Positions 7,766 through 14,519 of a stretch of 64,000 nucleotides of DNA are shown one piece after another. Position 1 is the first letter of the stretch. Every line of letters begins with the position of its first letter. Origin of the DNA: a virus; IMG/VR virus record IMGVR_UViG_3300047546_001733, positions 1 to 64,000 of that record. One strand, given 5' to 3'. The translations under genes and the position numbers were made by a program. A model generated the notes under the pieces. That model saw only the letters and a program-made list of their open reading frames with translations. It had not been told where the DNA came from and made no database searches.

Positions 7766-7960
7766 CTATGCTGTTCGTGGTACAGCACGCTTCTCTGGAA
7801 TTTCAATTTCAATTTCTGGATTGTTTTTCACGGTTTTCAAAATTTGTTTTACGATACGCCGTGCGGAACGCGTCTCGTGTGTAATAATATCCTCGCCGTG
7901 TTTTTTCTGTCGGTTGAGTCGATACCGACATTGAATACAGAAACACGTTACAATTTTCAT
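7766..7960 (-). CDS. Hypothetical basic phage protein, 64 aa
   Basis: Not recognised. Cys6, Cys8 and Cys11 near the N-terminus, then a basic helix: possibly a half zinc finger with nucleic acid binding. TAGGAG upstream; 9 nt after the 55-aa gene. Confidence 0.6.
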   Translation of the reverse strand: MKIVTCFCIQCRYRLNRQKKHGEDIITHETRSARRIVKQILKTVKNNPEIEIEIPEKRAVPRTA

Positions 7961-7969
7961 TTTTAACTC

Positions 7970-8137
7970 CTACCGTTTCACCAAGGGGCGAACACTGACA
8001 ATAGTAGCCCCCTGAGTAAGTAACCGTTTGAGGATGATGTTTGCGTTGTTATGGTCAAGTGCACGGTCGGGTGTTGGGTTTGTCGTTACCACATGATTCA
8101 GACCTAACCAAATAAACTTAATACGTGTCTTGTGCAT
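7970..8137 (-). CDS. Hypothetical basic phage protein, 55 aa
   Basis: Not recognised; short, basic, alpha/beta. AAGGAG upstream of the ATG and a boxed promoter behind it support a real gene. First of a two-gene unit. Confidence 0.65.
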   Translation of the reverse strand: MHKTRIKFIWLGLNHVVTTNPTPDRALDHNNANIILKRLLTQGATIVSVRPLVKR

Positions 8138-8167
8138 ATCGTGCGCTCCTTCTCTTGATTACACTTT

Positions 8168-8212
8168 ATTATAACATTGATTTTTCAATTTTAGTATTAA
8201 AATTAGATAAGA
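8168..8212 (-). promoter_or_regulatory. Boxed promoter
   Basis: TCTTAT, TTTAAT, 22 nt, TGT-TATAAT; drives the 55- and 64-aa genes. Confidence 0.75.
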
Positions 8213-8292
8213 AATCTGCATTTTTGCAAATATATAAGTGCTAGTAAATTGAACGAGGGGGCAGGGGGACCCCCTACCCCCTACCGTAGCGA

Positions 8293-8568
8293 TTACACAG
8301 CGCATCCGGTACAGAGTCGTTCTCCAAAACGTGCATATGCTTCAGGTGACAAGTCAGTGAGTTCACCACAACGGACACACTCACCATACAGTACCATTGT
8401 CGCACGCAGTTTCTGGTACTCCTCGCTCGCTTTTTTCTCCGCTTCCGCAGAGATTAATGGAGCGTGTAATCCTACACCACTGCGATAAGCATTTGCATCA
8501 AACCCATGAGGATTGCGAAAAATCCGCCGAGTAATTGACCGATTCATTCGCCATGTACGTTTACCCAT
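8293..8568 (-). CDS. Zinc-ribbon phage protein, 91 aa
   Basis: Basic N-terminus, a helical middle and a C-terminal CVRC...CTGC pair spaced like a zinc ribbon. Start at 8568 chosen for AAAGGA 6 nt upstream; the longer frame runs into the promoter. Function unknown. Confidence 0.65.
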   Translation of the reverse strand: MGKRTWRMNRSITRRIFRNPHGFDANAYRSGVGLHAPLISAEAEKKASEEYQKLRATMVLYGECVRCGELTDLSPEAYARFGERLCTGCAV

Positions 8569-8591
8569 AACACATCCTTTCCTACATATGT

Positions 8592-8636
8592 AGTATACCA
8601 CAGATTACCTCTTTTTTACATTAAAGTAACATGAGA
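8592..8636 (-). promoter_or_regulatory. Boxed promoter
   Basis: TCTCAT, TTTAAT, 22 nt, TGG-TATACT; drives the 91-aa gene. Confidence 0.75.
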
Positions 8637-8673
8637 GTTGTAGGGGGTAGGGGGTGACCCACGCATGAAGACA

Positions 8674-8862
8674 CTACTGAGTAAAGTCTTCTGGGCTTGG
8701 CTCGTGCACACTAAGAAAAGAAAAAGCCTCGTCCATATCATCAAAAAATTCTTCTAGTTCTAATCCACATGAAGCGCAACAATCCCACGCACTACCATCA
8801 CCAAATGTAATACCGCAGTGCAAACAAGTAAAATTAACGCCCGGTATTTCTACAGTGGTCAT
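8674..8862 (-). CDS. Zinc-ribbon phage protein, 62 aa
   Basis: Cys13/Cys16 and Cys28-Cys29/Cys32 make a rubredoxin-like knuckle pair; the C-terminal half is acidic. GGAG precedes the ATG. Downstream of the 27-aa peptide gene in the same unit. Confidence 0.65.
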   Translation of the reverse strand: MTTVEIPGVNFTCLHCGITFGDGSAWDCCASCGLELEEFFDDMDEAFSFLSVHEPSPEDFTQ

Positions 8863-8872
8863 ACTTCTCTCC

Positions 8873-8956
8873 CTACTTCCACATCAAATAAATAAAAATG
8901 ACAAATAACGGTTTAATCAGCAGTAGCAACACAATCGCAGTTGAAAGTAGTAGCAC
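8873..8956 (-). CDS. 27-aa membrane micropeptide, family copy 1
   Basis: GTG start with AAGGAG 5-6 nt upstream. One hydrophobic stretch is broken by Lys-Pro at residues 15-16, and the peptide ends YLMWK. Two paralogs of exactly the same length lie at 10826-10909 and 13409-13492. The N-terminal half reads IVLLLLIKP, identical in copy 3. Likely a bent membrane helix; role unknown. Confidence 0.75.
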   Translation of the reverse strand: MLLLSTAIVLLLLIKPLFVIFIYLMWK

Positions 8957-8983
8957 AGTGACTCCTTTACTTGATTACAATTT

Positions 8984-9028
8984 ATTATAACACAGGTTTA
9001 CTGGGGATTATATGAGAAATAGATAAGA
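8984..9028 (-). promoter_or_regulatory. Boxed promoter
   Basis: TCTTAT, TCTCAT, 22 nt, TGT-TATAAT; drives the 27-aa and 62-aa genes. Confidence 0.75.
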
Positions 9029-9121
9029 GGCAACTCGCAATAACGCAAATAACTAAGTGCGGGGTTTTTGGTCGATAAGGGGGTAGGGGGTCCCCCTACC
9101 CCCTAGTGTAAAGACTTTACA

Positions 9122-9313
9122 CTAGGCTTGCCGGAGGAGCTTGTGAAGTTCGTGTTCACAGCGGTGGATAGCGTCGATAGTCGGACCCGTTTCCCCACAG
9201 CACGGACACAGGAAAGGAAGGAGAAGGTCAAGCTTGCGGATTTCACGCTTTAGGGCGATGATGAGTAGGCGACGCTTCAGTGCCTTTTGTTGCTTGACGG
9301 TCTTCTTGTGCAT
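9122..9313 (-). CDS. Basic helical CPCC protein, 63 aa (copy 1)
   Basis: A strongly basic helix of about 30 residues, then CPCC, then a second helix. A diverged paralog lies at 12443-12622 with the same layout (KK-rich start, ALRKRL/ALKRRL, CPCC). Possibly a small nucleic acid-binding protein. GGGGG purine tract upstream of the ATG. Confidence 0.65.
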   Translation of the reverse strand: MHKKTVKQQKALKRRLLIIALKREIRKLDLLLPFLCPCCGETGPTIDAIHRCEHELHKLLRQA

Positions 9314-9344
9314 AGTAAACCCCCTTCATCTAACTTGATAATTT

Positions 9345-9373
9345 ATTGTATCACGAACGGAGCAGTTTGTCAA
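9345..9373 (-). promoter_or_regulatory. Sigma70 promoter
   Basis: TTGACA-17-TACAAT with extended TGA; drives the 63-aa gene. Confidence 0.8.
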
Positions 9374-9476
9374 TAGGCAATTTATTGTTTACAGCCCACC
9401 TAAAAGGTGTAAAGTGTTTCGCGGGGGAGGGGGACCCCCTACCCCCTACTGTAAAGTGTTTACAGCAGGGTTGTGC

Positions 9477-9644
9477 CTACAGATTGGGGATATGCTTGAT
9501 GTTGTCAACACAGCCCAACAACACGCCGATGATGAAGCGGAAAACCGCAAAGACACCACGCACAGCCACAAAACACAGTTTTAACGTGAGCATGATAGGG
9601 AACATGAGAACGTCGGCTACGGCACGGGTTGCGTTACTCTGCAT
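9477..9644 (-). CDS. 55-aa membrane protein (family copy 1)
   Basis: A hydrophobic protein with regularly spaced Arg/Lys, ending in an I-P element. AAGGAG upstream of ATG. Shares ATR..A.VLMFP and RF..GV.L.C with the 56-aa protein at 13067-13237, so a duplicated membrane-protein family. The rightward open frame across this stretch is a shadow. Confidence 0.75.
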   Translation of the reverse strand: MQSNATRAVADVLMFPIMLTLKLCFVAVRGVFAVFRFIIGVLLGCVDNIKHIPNL

Positions 9645-9677
9645 TTGAGCACTCCTTGATTAACTTGATTACATCCT

Positions 9678-9706
9678 ATTTTAGCACGGTTATAAAGGAA
9701 TTGCAA
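9678..9706 (-). promoter_or_regulatory. Sigma70-like promoter
   Basis: TTGCAA-17-TAAAAT with TGC; TCTCAT and TTTCAT boxes are also present further upstream (to about 9734), so it may be a hybrid. Confidence 0.6.
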
Positions 9707-9808
9707 TAGACTTTTATGAAAATTAGATGAGAGAAAATATTTAACACGGTGTAAACAGTTTAGGGGGTAGGGGGTGCCCCACTGTAAACACTTTACAGTG
9801 GGAGTCGA

Positions 9809-10015
9809 TTACGGGTTGAAGCGGATGCGCTTGTAGCCCGTGATGGTGAAGCCCTTCGACAACAAATCCCGCAACAGGAATTGCCCACGAGCGTCTGCCT
9901 CTTCCCGAGTCTTGAATGCGGCAGTCGTGATGCTGGTGCGCTCGCCGTTGAAAACAAACGACACTTTCACACCAAACATACCTACACCGTGAACACGATT
10001 CGCATATACCATCAT
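9809..10015 (-). CDS. Hypothetical phage protein, 68 aa
   Basis: Not recognised; beta-beta-alpha pattern resembling small nucleic acid-binding or inhibitor folds. GGAGAG upstream of the ATG-ATG start. Single-gene unit. Confidence 0.65.
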   Translation of the reverse strand: MMVYANRVHGVGMFGVKVSFVFNGERTSITTAAFKTREEADARGQFLLRDLLSKGFTITGYKRIRFNP

Positions 10016-10046
10016 AAAAACTCTCCTTAACTTCTCTTACATACGT

Positions 10047-10091
10047 ATTATACCACGGATAAGGGAAAACTTTTATGAGAACTAGATGAGA
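10047..10091 (-). promoter_or_regulatory. Boxed promoter
   Basis: TCTCAT, TCTCAT, 22 nt, TGG-TATAAT; drives the 68-aa gene. Confidence 0.8.
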
Positions 10092-10160
10092 AATAATGCT
10101 TTACACCGTGTAAACAATTTAGGGGGGAGGGGGGACCCCATACCCCCTAGTGTAAAGTGT

Positions 10161-10313
10161 TTACTCCATCTTGGTAGCACAGTCAGGACAGAACAAGTAG
10201 GTTGCCTCACCTTGATGCTCGGGGTCATCTGGCAACAAATCAACCGCTACTAACTCATCAAGGTCGAAGAGTTTCTCACAGTAATGGCAAGGAGTCAAAG
10301 AATCAGCAGTCAT
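10161..10313 (-). CDS. Zinc-ribbon phage protein, 50 aa
   Basis: Cys9/Cys12 and Cys42/Cys45 form two CxxC knuckles around an acidic middle. AAGGA upstream of the ATG, consensus promoter behind it. Function unknown. Confidence 0.7.
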   Translation of the reverse strand: MTADSLTPCHYCEKLFDLDELVAVDLLPDDPEHQGEATYLFCPDCATKME

Positions 10314-10344
10314 TGGAAAATCCTTCTATCTAACTTGATAATTC

Positions 10345-10373
10345 ATTGTATCATGAATTGGTACTGTTGTCAA
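10345..10373 (-). promoter_or_regulatory. Sigma70 promoter
   Basis: TTGACA-17-TACAAT with TGA; drives the 50-aa gene. Confidence 0.8.
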
Positions 10374-10453
10374 GGGGTTTTTATGAGAATTACCTGATAT
10401 TTATCTGATAAATAATTATTTACAATCCACCTAAAAGGTGTAAAGTGTTTACA

Positions 10454-10648
10454 CTAGCGGAGTTTCATGCGGGAAGCGGACTCCATGCACAGCGCACAAC
10501 CGCACAAAATTTTGCTGACCAGCTTATGACGGCGAGCCTTGCGTTGTAACGCCACAAACTCCTCCCGAGTCATTTGCTCAAAGCCGTGCATGGTCAAAAA
10601 CACCTTAAAGATGGTGTCACGCACAAGACGCATTTTTAATTCTTCCAC
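10454..10648 (-). CDS. Basic Cys-containing phage protein, 64 aa
   Basis: Helical, basic, with CGCALC near the C-terminus; possibly a distant relative of the CPCC pair. GTG start with AAGGAG 6 nt upstream. Confidence 0.6.
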   Translation of the reverse strand: MEELKMRLVRDTIFKVFLTMHGFEQMTREEFVALQRKARRHKLVSKILCGCALCMESASRMKLR

Positions 10649-10685
10649 AAAAAACTCCTTACCACCAAAAATTCAATTACATCCT

Positions 10686-10714
10686 ATTTTAGCACGTAAT
10701 CGGTGACTTGTCAA
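10686..10714 (-). promoter_or_regulatory. Sigma70 promoter
   Basis: TTGACA-17-TAAAAT with TGC; TCTCAT boxes also lie upstream. Confidence 0.75.
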
Positions 10715-10825
10715 TAGACTTTTATGAGAATTAGATGAGAAAAAATATTTGACAAGGTGTAAACAATTTAGGGGGTAGGGGGACCCCCTACCCCCTACTG
10801 TAAAGACTTTACAGCGGGGTGAGGA

Positions 10826-10909
10826 TTAGTCACGCCATAGTAAGCAGATTACAAGCACAGCAAGCGGTTTTGAGATGATTACTAAGACCAAAAGCAGTTC
10901 GAGGCTCAT
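10826..10909 (-). CDS. 27-aa membrane micropeptide, family copy 2
   Basis: AAGGAG before the ATG, which follows the 76-aa gene stop. Same architecture as the other copies: hydrophobic arm, Lys-Pro at residues 14-15, second hydrophobic arm, ending LLWRD in place of YLMWK. Confidence 0.7.
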   Translation of the reverse strand: MSLELLLVLVIISKPLAVLVICLLWRD

Positions 10910-10919
10910 TCGGAACTCC

Positions 10920-11150
10920 TTACAGCTCAACGAACTTGAATCCGCCCTCGTCAATCATTACCGCTTGCGAGTGAGTTGTGCCCCCGTCGGTTTCGAACTT
11001 GATGTCGAACACGCTACAGGTGGGGTCAGCGTGAAAAGAACCCCGCAATTCGTATTCAAGGTCTTCACGAAAACCGCCCACGTCGTCAATCTCACCTTGC
11101 AGGATGAACTCGAACTTTCCCTCACGGGTCACGGTTGCCTTCATGTACAT
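10920..11150 (-). CDS. 76-aa phage protein, paralog A
   Basis: Not recognised, but one of three related small acidic beta-rich proteins (with 11309-11557 and 12652-12903). Shared layout: K-A-V/T-V-T strand, G-G-K/E-F strand, a central helix, D-V/I-+-F strand. AAAGGG upstream of the ATG. Followed by a 27-aa peptide gene. Confidence 0.65.
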   Translation of the reverse strand: MYMKATVTREGKFEFILQGEIDDVGGFREDLEYELRGSFHADPTCSVFDIKFETDGGTTHSQAVMIDEGGFKFVEL

Positions 11151-11179
11151 AATGCGCCCTTTCTCTCGGCTACACAGTA

Positions 11180-11224
11180 ATTATACCACAGATTTTTCAA
11201 TTTTAAAATGAGAATTACATGAGA
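11180..11224 (-). promoter_or_regulatory. Boxed promoter
   Basis: TCTCAT, TCTCAT, 22 nt, TGG-TATAAT; drives the 76-aa and 27-aa genes. Confidence 0.8.
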
Positions 11225-11308
11225 AATAATTCTTTACAAGGTGTAAACAATTTAGGGGGTAGGGGGTCCCCCTACCCCCTAGTGTAAAGGGTTTACACTA
11301 GGAGACGG

Positions 11309-11557
11309 TTAGCGATGGAGAAACTCGACGTCGCCCCTACCTGCACCATGTACCACCGCTTTAAACTCGCTGACAAACGTACCAGTGGCGTCGGTGAACT
11401 CGAAGCGGACATCGACCAGACCGACCTCGCCACCTGTGGCAAAGGAAATCTCGTCCGCCAACGTTTGGGAGAACTCGGCGACATCTCCCTTAAACTCCTC
11501 GCAACGAACTTCAACGACAAATTTCCCGCCCTTGGTGACTACCGCACGCATACGCAT
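11309..11557 (-). CDS. 82-aa phage protein, paralog B
   Basis: Second member of the small beta-rich family (RAVVTKGGKF aligns with KATVTREGKF of paralog A). AAAGGAG 8 nt upstream. A long rightward open frame over the same bases is a shadow of codon periodicity. Confidence 0.65.
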   Translation of the reverse strand: MRMRAVVTKGGKFVVEVRCEEFKGDVAEFSQTLADEISFATGGEVGLVDVRFEFTDATGTFVSEFKAVVHGAGRGDVEFLHR

Positions 11558-11570
11558 AATCTGGACTCCT

Positions 11571-11822
11571 TTATTTGATGTTTGCTTTTACGGAAAACTT
11601 CATTGAATCCATAGTTACTGAGATGACATGGTTTACATTTTTAATCACCAAATCAGTGTCGTTCACGTCATAGGCTGGTAACGCCATACCACCCAAGTAA
11701 ATCGGCTCGTCGGTCATACGCACTAAGAACAGCGTCGTATACGTAGTATTTTCTTTTGTTTCTAGCGTTACTCGCAAATCGTGAAAACTTGCCGAAAATG
11801 GAAATTGATACTGTACTCGCAT
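11571..11822 (-). CDS. Hypothetical phage protein, 83 aa
   Basis: Not recognised; beta-rich throughout, perhaps an immunoglobulin- or OB-like small domain. GGGAG upstream. First gene of a unit with paralog B. Confidence 0.65.
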   Translation of the reverse strand: MRVQYQFPFSASFHDLRVTLETKENTTYTTLFLVRMTDEPIYLGGMALPAYDVNDTDLVIKNVNHVISVTMDSMKFSVKANIK

Positions 11823-11850
11823 AACACTCCCTTTCTGTCGGTTACATCTT

Positions 11851-11895
11851 ATTATACCATGCTTTTTCGATTTTGAATATGAGAATTAGATAAGA
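11851..11895 (-). promoter_or_regulatory. Boxed promoter
   Basis: TCTTAT, TCTCAT, 22 nt, TGG-TATAAT; drives the 83- and 82-aa genes. Confidence 0.8.
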
Positions 11896-11991
11896 GATAA
11901 TTCTTTACACAGTGTAAAGAGTTTTGCGGGGCGGGGGCACCCCCTACCCCCTAGTGTAAAGGGTTTACACCAGAAGATGAAACTCCTTACA

Positions 11992-12303
11992 CTATTCGCA
12001 CTCTGGTGTTGATTCCTCGATTGGCTCGAATTGCTCGATGGCTCTCATCATAGCACGCACCTGCTTGCGAATGATGCGCTTTGCGTGTTTCATAGCCTTT
12101 GAATGGTCGTGAATGTCGAACGGACGAACACGCTCACCAGCAAAGAAAATTGAAGAATCCTCCTCGATGATACCGTCCTTCTGGACGATGTCCACACGAA
12201 CCATGACCTTCTTTTCTTCGGGAATCTCGATGGCGACAACAATCGCCTCTTTCCAGCCACCAGCGAAGACCACAACGTGAGCGACGTGTTGCTCTTTTGG
12301 CAT
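11992..12303 (-). CDS. Hypothetical phage protein, 103 aa
   Basis: Not recognised; N-terminal beta sheet, then a basic helix (around residues 68-88) and an acidic tail. GGAGG upstream of the ATG. Confidence 0.65.
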   Translation of the reverse strand: MPKEQHVAHVVVFAGGWKEAIVVAIEIPEEKKVMVRVDIVQKDGIIEEDSSIFFAGERVRPFDIHDHSKAMKHAKRIIRKQVRAMMRAIEQFEPIEESTPECE

Positions 12304-12332
12304 ACCAGCCTCCTTACTAACCTTACACTAGA

Positions 12333-12377
12333 ATTATACCACACTTTAGATTAAAATAGTATGAAAATTAGATGAGA
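12333..12377 (-). promoter_or_regulatory. Boxed promoter
   Basis: TCTCAT, TTTCAT, 22 nt, TGG-TATAAT; drives the 103-aa gene. Confidence 0.8.
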
Positions 12378-12442
12378 AATAATTGTTTACACAGTGTAAA
12401 GCGTGGGGGTAGGGGGACCCCCTACCCCCTACTGTAAACCAT

Positions 12443-12622
12443 TTACAGTGAGAAGAAAAACTCACGACGCAGTTCCATCAAAAATTGATGCGCCTCGTCT
12501 GCTTCACAGCATGGGCAAGCCATCGAGAGCATAAACTCCGCCCGCTTAATTGCACGCTTTAACTGAATCAAGCGTAAACGCTTCCGCAGTGCGAGCATTT
12601 GCTTTTGTGACTTTTTCCGCAT
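12443..12622 (-). CDS. Basic helical CPCC protein, 59 aa (copy 2)
   Basis: GGAGG upstream of the ATG. Paralog of the 63-aa protein at 9122-9313: Lys/Arg-rich first 28 residues, CPCC at about 36-39, short acidic then mixed helix. Second gene of its unit. Confidence 0.7.
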   Translation of the reverse strand: MRKKSQKQMLALRKRLRLIQLKRAIKRAEFMLSMACPCCEADEAHQFLMELRREFFFSL

Positions 12623-12651
12623 TTTAGCCTCCGTTAAATAATGGACACGTT

Positions 12652-12903
12652 TTACACCTGCACAATGTGCGCTTTAGATGTAACCGTATCACGAACAGCC
12701 ACGGAATGAACAGTACCGCCATGAGTAGACGTAACGAACACGTCCAAAGAATCCACCAACGGGAACATCGAGAACAGGAAGGAAGCCTCATCACGGACTA
12801 CTTCCATCAAGAAAACAAACTCGCCGAACGTGCACACATCTTGACCAAACTCGGCAAATGTCTTCTCACCACCAGCAAGGCGAACGGTCACAAAATCAGT
12901 CAT
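12652..12903 (-). CDS. 83-aa phage protein, paralog C
   Basis: Third member of the small beta-rich family; GGT-H-S-AV near the end matches paralog A. The ATG at 12903 has AAAGGG upstream; the longer frame would cross the promoter. Confidence 0.65.
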   Translation of the reverse strand: MTDFVTVRLAGGEKTFAEFGQDVCTFGEFVFLMEVVRDEASFLFSMFPLVDSLDVFVTSTHGGTVHSVAVRDTVTSKAHIVQV

Positions 12904-12933
12904 GGCAAGCCCTTTCTCTTGTCTTACAGGTAA

Positions 12934-12978
12934 ATTATACCACAAATGAGCAACGTTGAACATGAGAATTAGATGAGA
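12934..12978 (-). promoter_or_regulatory. Boxed promoter
   Basis: TCTCAT, TCTCAT, 22 nt, TGG-TATAAT; drives paralog C and the CPCC copy 2. Confidence 0.8.
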
Positions 12979-13066
12979 AACAATGTTTTACACGGTGTAA
13001 AGAATTTAGGGGGTAGGGGGTGCCCCACGCCCCCAGTGTAAAGACTTTACACTAGGGGTTTTGCGG

Positions 13067-13237
13067 TTACATCGACGGAATCACCTTGAGCAATTCCAAA
13101 CAGCTCAACACGACACCGACCAAGAAACGCAAGAGCGCACCGACCAAACGGACACACACGACCAAAACCTTACACACAAGCAAGAACGGAAACATGAGAA
13201 CGGCGGCGACCATGCGAGTTGCGTCAGACTTGTACAT
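13067..13237 (-). CDS. 56-aa membrane protein (family copy 2)
   Basis: Starts at an ATG with AGAGGAGAG upstream. Aligns end to end with the 55-aa protein at 9477-9644 (DATRMVAAVLMFP against NATRAVADVLMFP). Two hydrophobic arms separated by Arg residues. The rightward frames here are shadows. Confidence 0.75.
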   Translation of the reverse strand: MYKSDATRMVAAVLMFPFLLVCKVLVVCVRLVGALLRFLVGVVLSCLELLKVIPSM

Positions 13238-13269
13238 GAAGTTATCTCTCCTCTTCTCGGTTACAGTTA

Positions 13270-13314
13270 ATTATACCACGCTTTTTCGATTTTGAATATT
13301 AGAATTAGATGAGA
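13270..13314 (-). promoter_or_regulatory. Boxed promoter
   Basis: TCTCAT, TCTAAT, 22 nt, TGG-TATAAT; drives the 56-aa gene. Confidence 0.75.
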
Positions 13315-13408
13315 GGTAATTATTTACACAGTGTAAAGAGTTCGGCGGGGCACCCCCTACCCCCTACTGTAAAGTGTTTACAGTAGATGAGCGTGAATTA
13401 CGCCCGCC

Positions 13409-13492
13409 TTACTTCCACATCAAATACACAATAACAGCAATAATGGGCTTGATGAGCAACAGCAGAACAATGCCAAAGGTTAGACCGAGCAT
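13409..13492 (-). CDS. 27-aa membrane micropeptide, family copy 3
   Basis: AGAGGTGCGT precedes the ATG. Shares IVLLLLIKP and the YLMWK end with copy 1 although the third-codon positions differ, which points to selection on the peptide. Sole gene of its unit. Confidence 0.75.
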   Translation of the reverse strand: MLGLTFGIVLLLLIKPIIAVIVYLMWK

Positions 13493-13520
13493 ACGCACCT
13501 CTTCTATTCGGTTACAGTTA

Positions 13521-13565
13521 ATTATACCACGGCTTTTGAATTTTGAATATTAGAGAAAGATGATA
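13521..13565 (-). promoter_or_regulatory. Boxed promoter
   Basis: TATCAT, TCTAAT, 22 nt, TGG-TATAAT; drives 27-aa copy 3. Confidence 0.65.
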
Positions 13566-13640
13566 GGTATCTGTTGAGCAATTCTTTACACGGTGTAAAG
13601 CGTTTAGGGGGTAGGGGGTCCCCCTGCCCCAAGTGTAAAT

Positions 13641-13668
13641 AATAAAACCCGCCGATTACTCGGCGAGT
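13641..13668 (-). terminator. Terminator of tRNA-like pair 1
   Basis: CTCGCCGAG/CGGCGGG stem with TAAT loop, then TTTTATT on the minus strand. Confidence 0.75.
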
Positions 13669-13680
13669 GTAAATAGTTTG

Positions 13681-13779
13681 GGTCCCTACTCTGGATTCGA
13701 ACCAGCGTTCGCTCCGAGTGAGTATCTAGAATCAATCGGATTTACCGCACCCACGGAATTTATTAAGCGATGTTAGGGC
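13681..13779 (-). ncRNA. tRNA-like RNA 1 (new family)
   Basis: About 99 nt. A normal T-arm (CTGG-TTCGAAT-CCAG) and a short terminal stem (CCCTA/TAGGG) frame a second helix (TCGCT/AGCGA) that replaces the D-arm. Inside that helix are 52 nt starting TAA, with a CCG-TGGGTG-CGG hairpin and a TCCGA/TCGGA hairpin whose loop holds GATTCTAGA. It does not fold as a standard tRNA. Shares this layout with three other RNAs in 13783-14729. Confidence 0.7.
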
Positions 13780-13782
13780 AAG

Positions 13783-13885
13783 TGTTGGTAAGAGGTGGAT
13801 TCGAACCACCATGACACTCTAATGAAGGGTCTAGAATCCATTAGATTTACCGCACCTACGGAATGGATTAAGTGTCGTTCAAACC
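13783..13885 (-). ncRNA. tRNA-like RNA 2 (new family)
   Basis: About 103 nt. Perfect T-arm (GGTGG/CCACC), second helix GACACT/AGTGTC, inner hairpin CTAATG/CATTAG carrying the GATTCTAGA loop. The terminal stem is the weakest of the four (GGTTTGA with TCTTACC, two mismatches). Encodes ACCA at its end. First of the pair, four bases before RNA 1. Confidence 0.7.
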
Positions 13886-13934
13886 GTAATTTAGGTTAGT
13901 TTTGGGAAAGACCATCACTCAACCTTATGTACTA

Positions 13935-13963
13935 AGTATACCACTGGCTAGATTTCTTGTCAA
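13935..13963 (-). promoter_or_regulatory. Sigma70 promoter of tRNA-like pair 1
   Basis: TTGACA-17-TATACT with TGG. The initiation region is nearly identical to that of pair 2 (shared minus-strand TAGTACATAAGGTT). Confidence 0.85.
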
Positions 13964-14182
13964 GGGGCAATTTGAATTTCAAAATGAGAATTAGATGAGA
14001 ATTGTTTTTTTCGTATCTGCATCTTTGCGGGCAGATGTGGTAGGGGGTAGGGGGTGCCCCTACCTGTACTGTATTTATTTTGATGTAATTTTTGTTTTTA
14101 AATTGAAATTTCAATTTTATTTTTTTTTCTTTTATATTTAAAACAAAGTTTGCACTCAGATAAAAACTGAGAATAAAAGTAT

Positions 14183-14320
14183 TGTGGTCTCTCTGAAGTT
14201 AACCCCCCTCAGAGACTCAGGGACCAAGTTAAGAGAGTGACTCTTCTGAGAGGGGTATTTCACCCTCACGTCGGTACGAAGTAGTGAGTCCGTGGACTAC
14301 TTACCGCTCTCTTAACTTGA
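14183..14320 (-). ncRNA. Structured RNA with 13-bp closing helix
   Basis: The predicted start (about 14320) coincides with one side of a perfect 13-bp helix (CAAGTTAAGAGAG with its complement at 14225-14237). It encloses a long nested hairpin (CGGT/ACCG outside AAGTAGT/ACTACTT) and a GGG-TGAAATA-CCC hairpin. Right after it, a second stem-loop (TCTCTGA/TCAGAGA inside GGTC/GACC) with TTTT near 14170 may terminate it. No open frame with a ribosome site. Could be a regulatory RNA or a packaging-type RNA; family unknown. Confidence 0.65.
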
Positions 14321-14326
14321 TAATTC

Positions 14327-14355
14327 ATTGTATCATGAATGAACAACCTTGTCAA
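14327..14355 (-). promoter_or_regulatory. Sigma70 promoter of structured RNA
   Basis: TTGACA-17-TACAAT with TGA. Confidence 0.8.
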
Positions 14356-14480
14356 GAGAGTTTTATGAGAATTAGATGAGTTTCTCTCATATGTTGGTGG
14401 GGCGGCGTGAGAATGACTCTATAACCGAGTGTAAAGAGTTTTAGGGGCGGGGGGACCCCCTACCCCCACACCAGTGTAAA

Positions 14481-14509
14481 TAATAAACCCGCCGGATTTA
14501 CCGACGGGT
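14481..14509 (-). terminator. Terminator of tRNA-like pair 2
   Basis: CCCGTCGG/CCGGCGGG stem, TAAA loop, then TTTATT on the minus strand; same place and form as the terminator of pair 1. Confidence 0.7.
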
Positions 14510-14519
14510 GTAAATAGTT

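Noticed and set aside
12667-13270. Long rightward open frames at 12667-12933 and 13061-13295
   Set aside because: They lie opposite leftward genes with ribosome sites and promoters and have none themselves; shadows.
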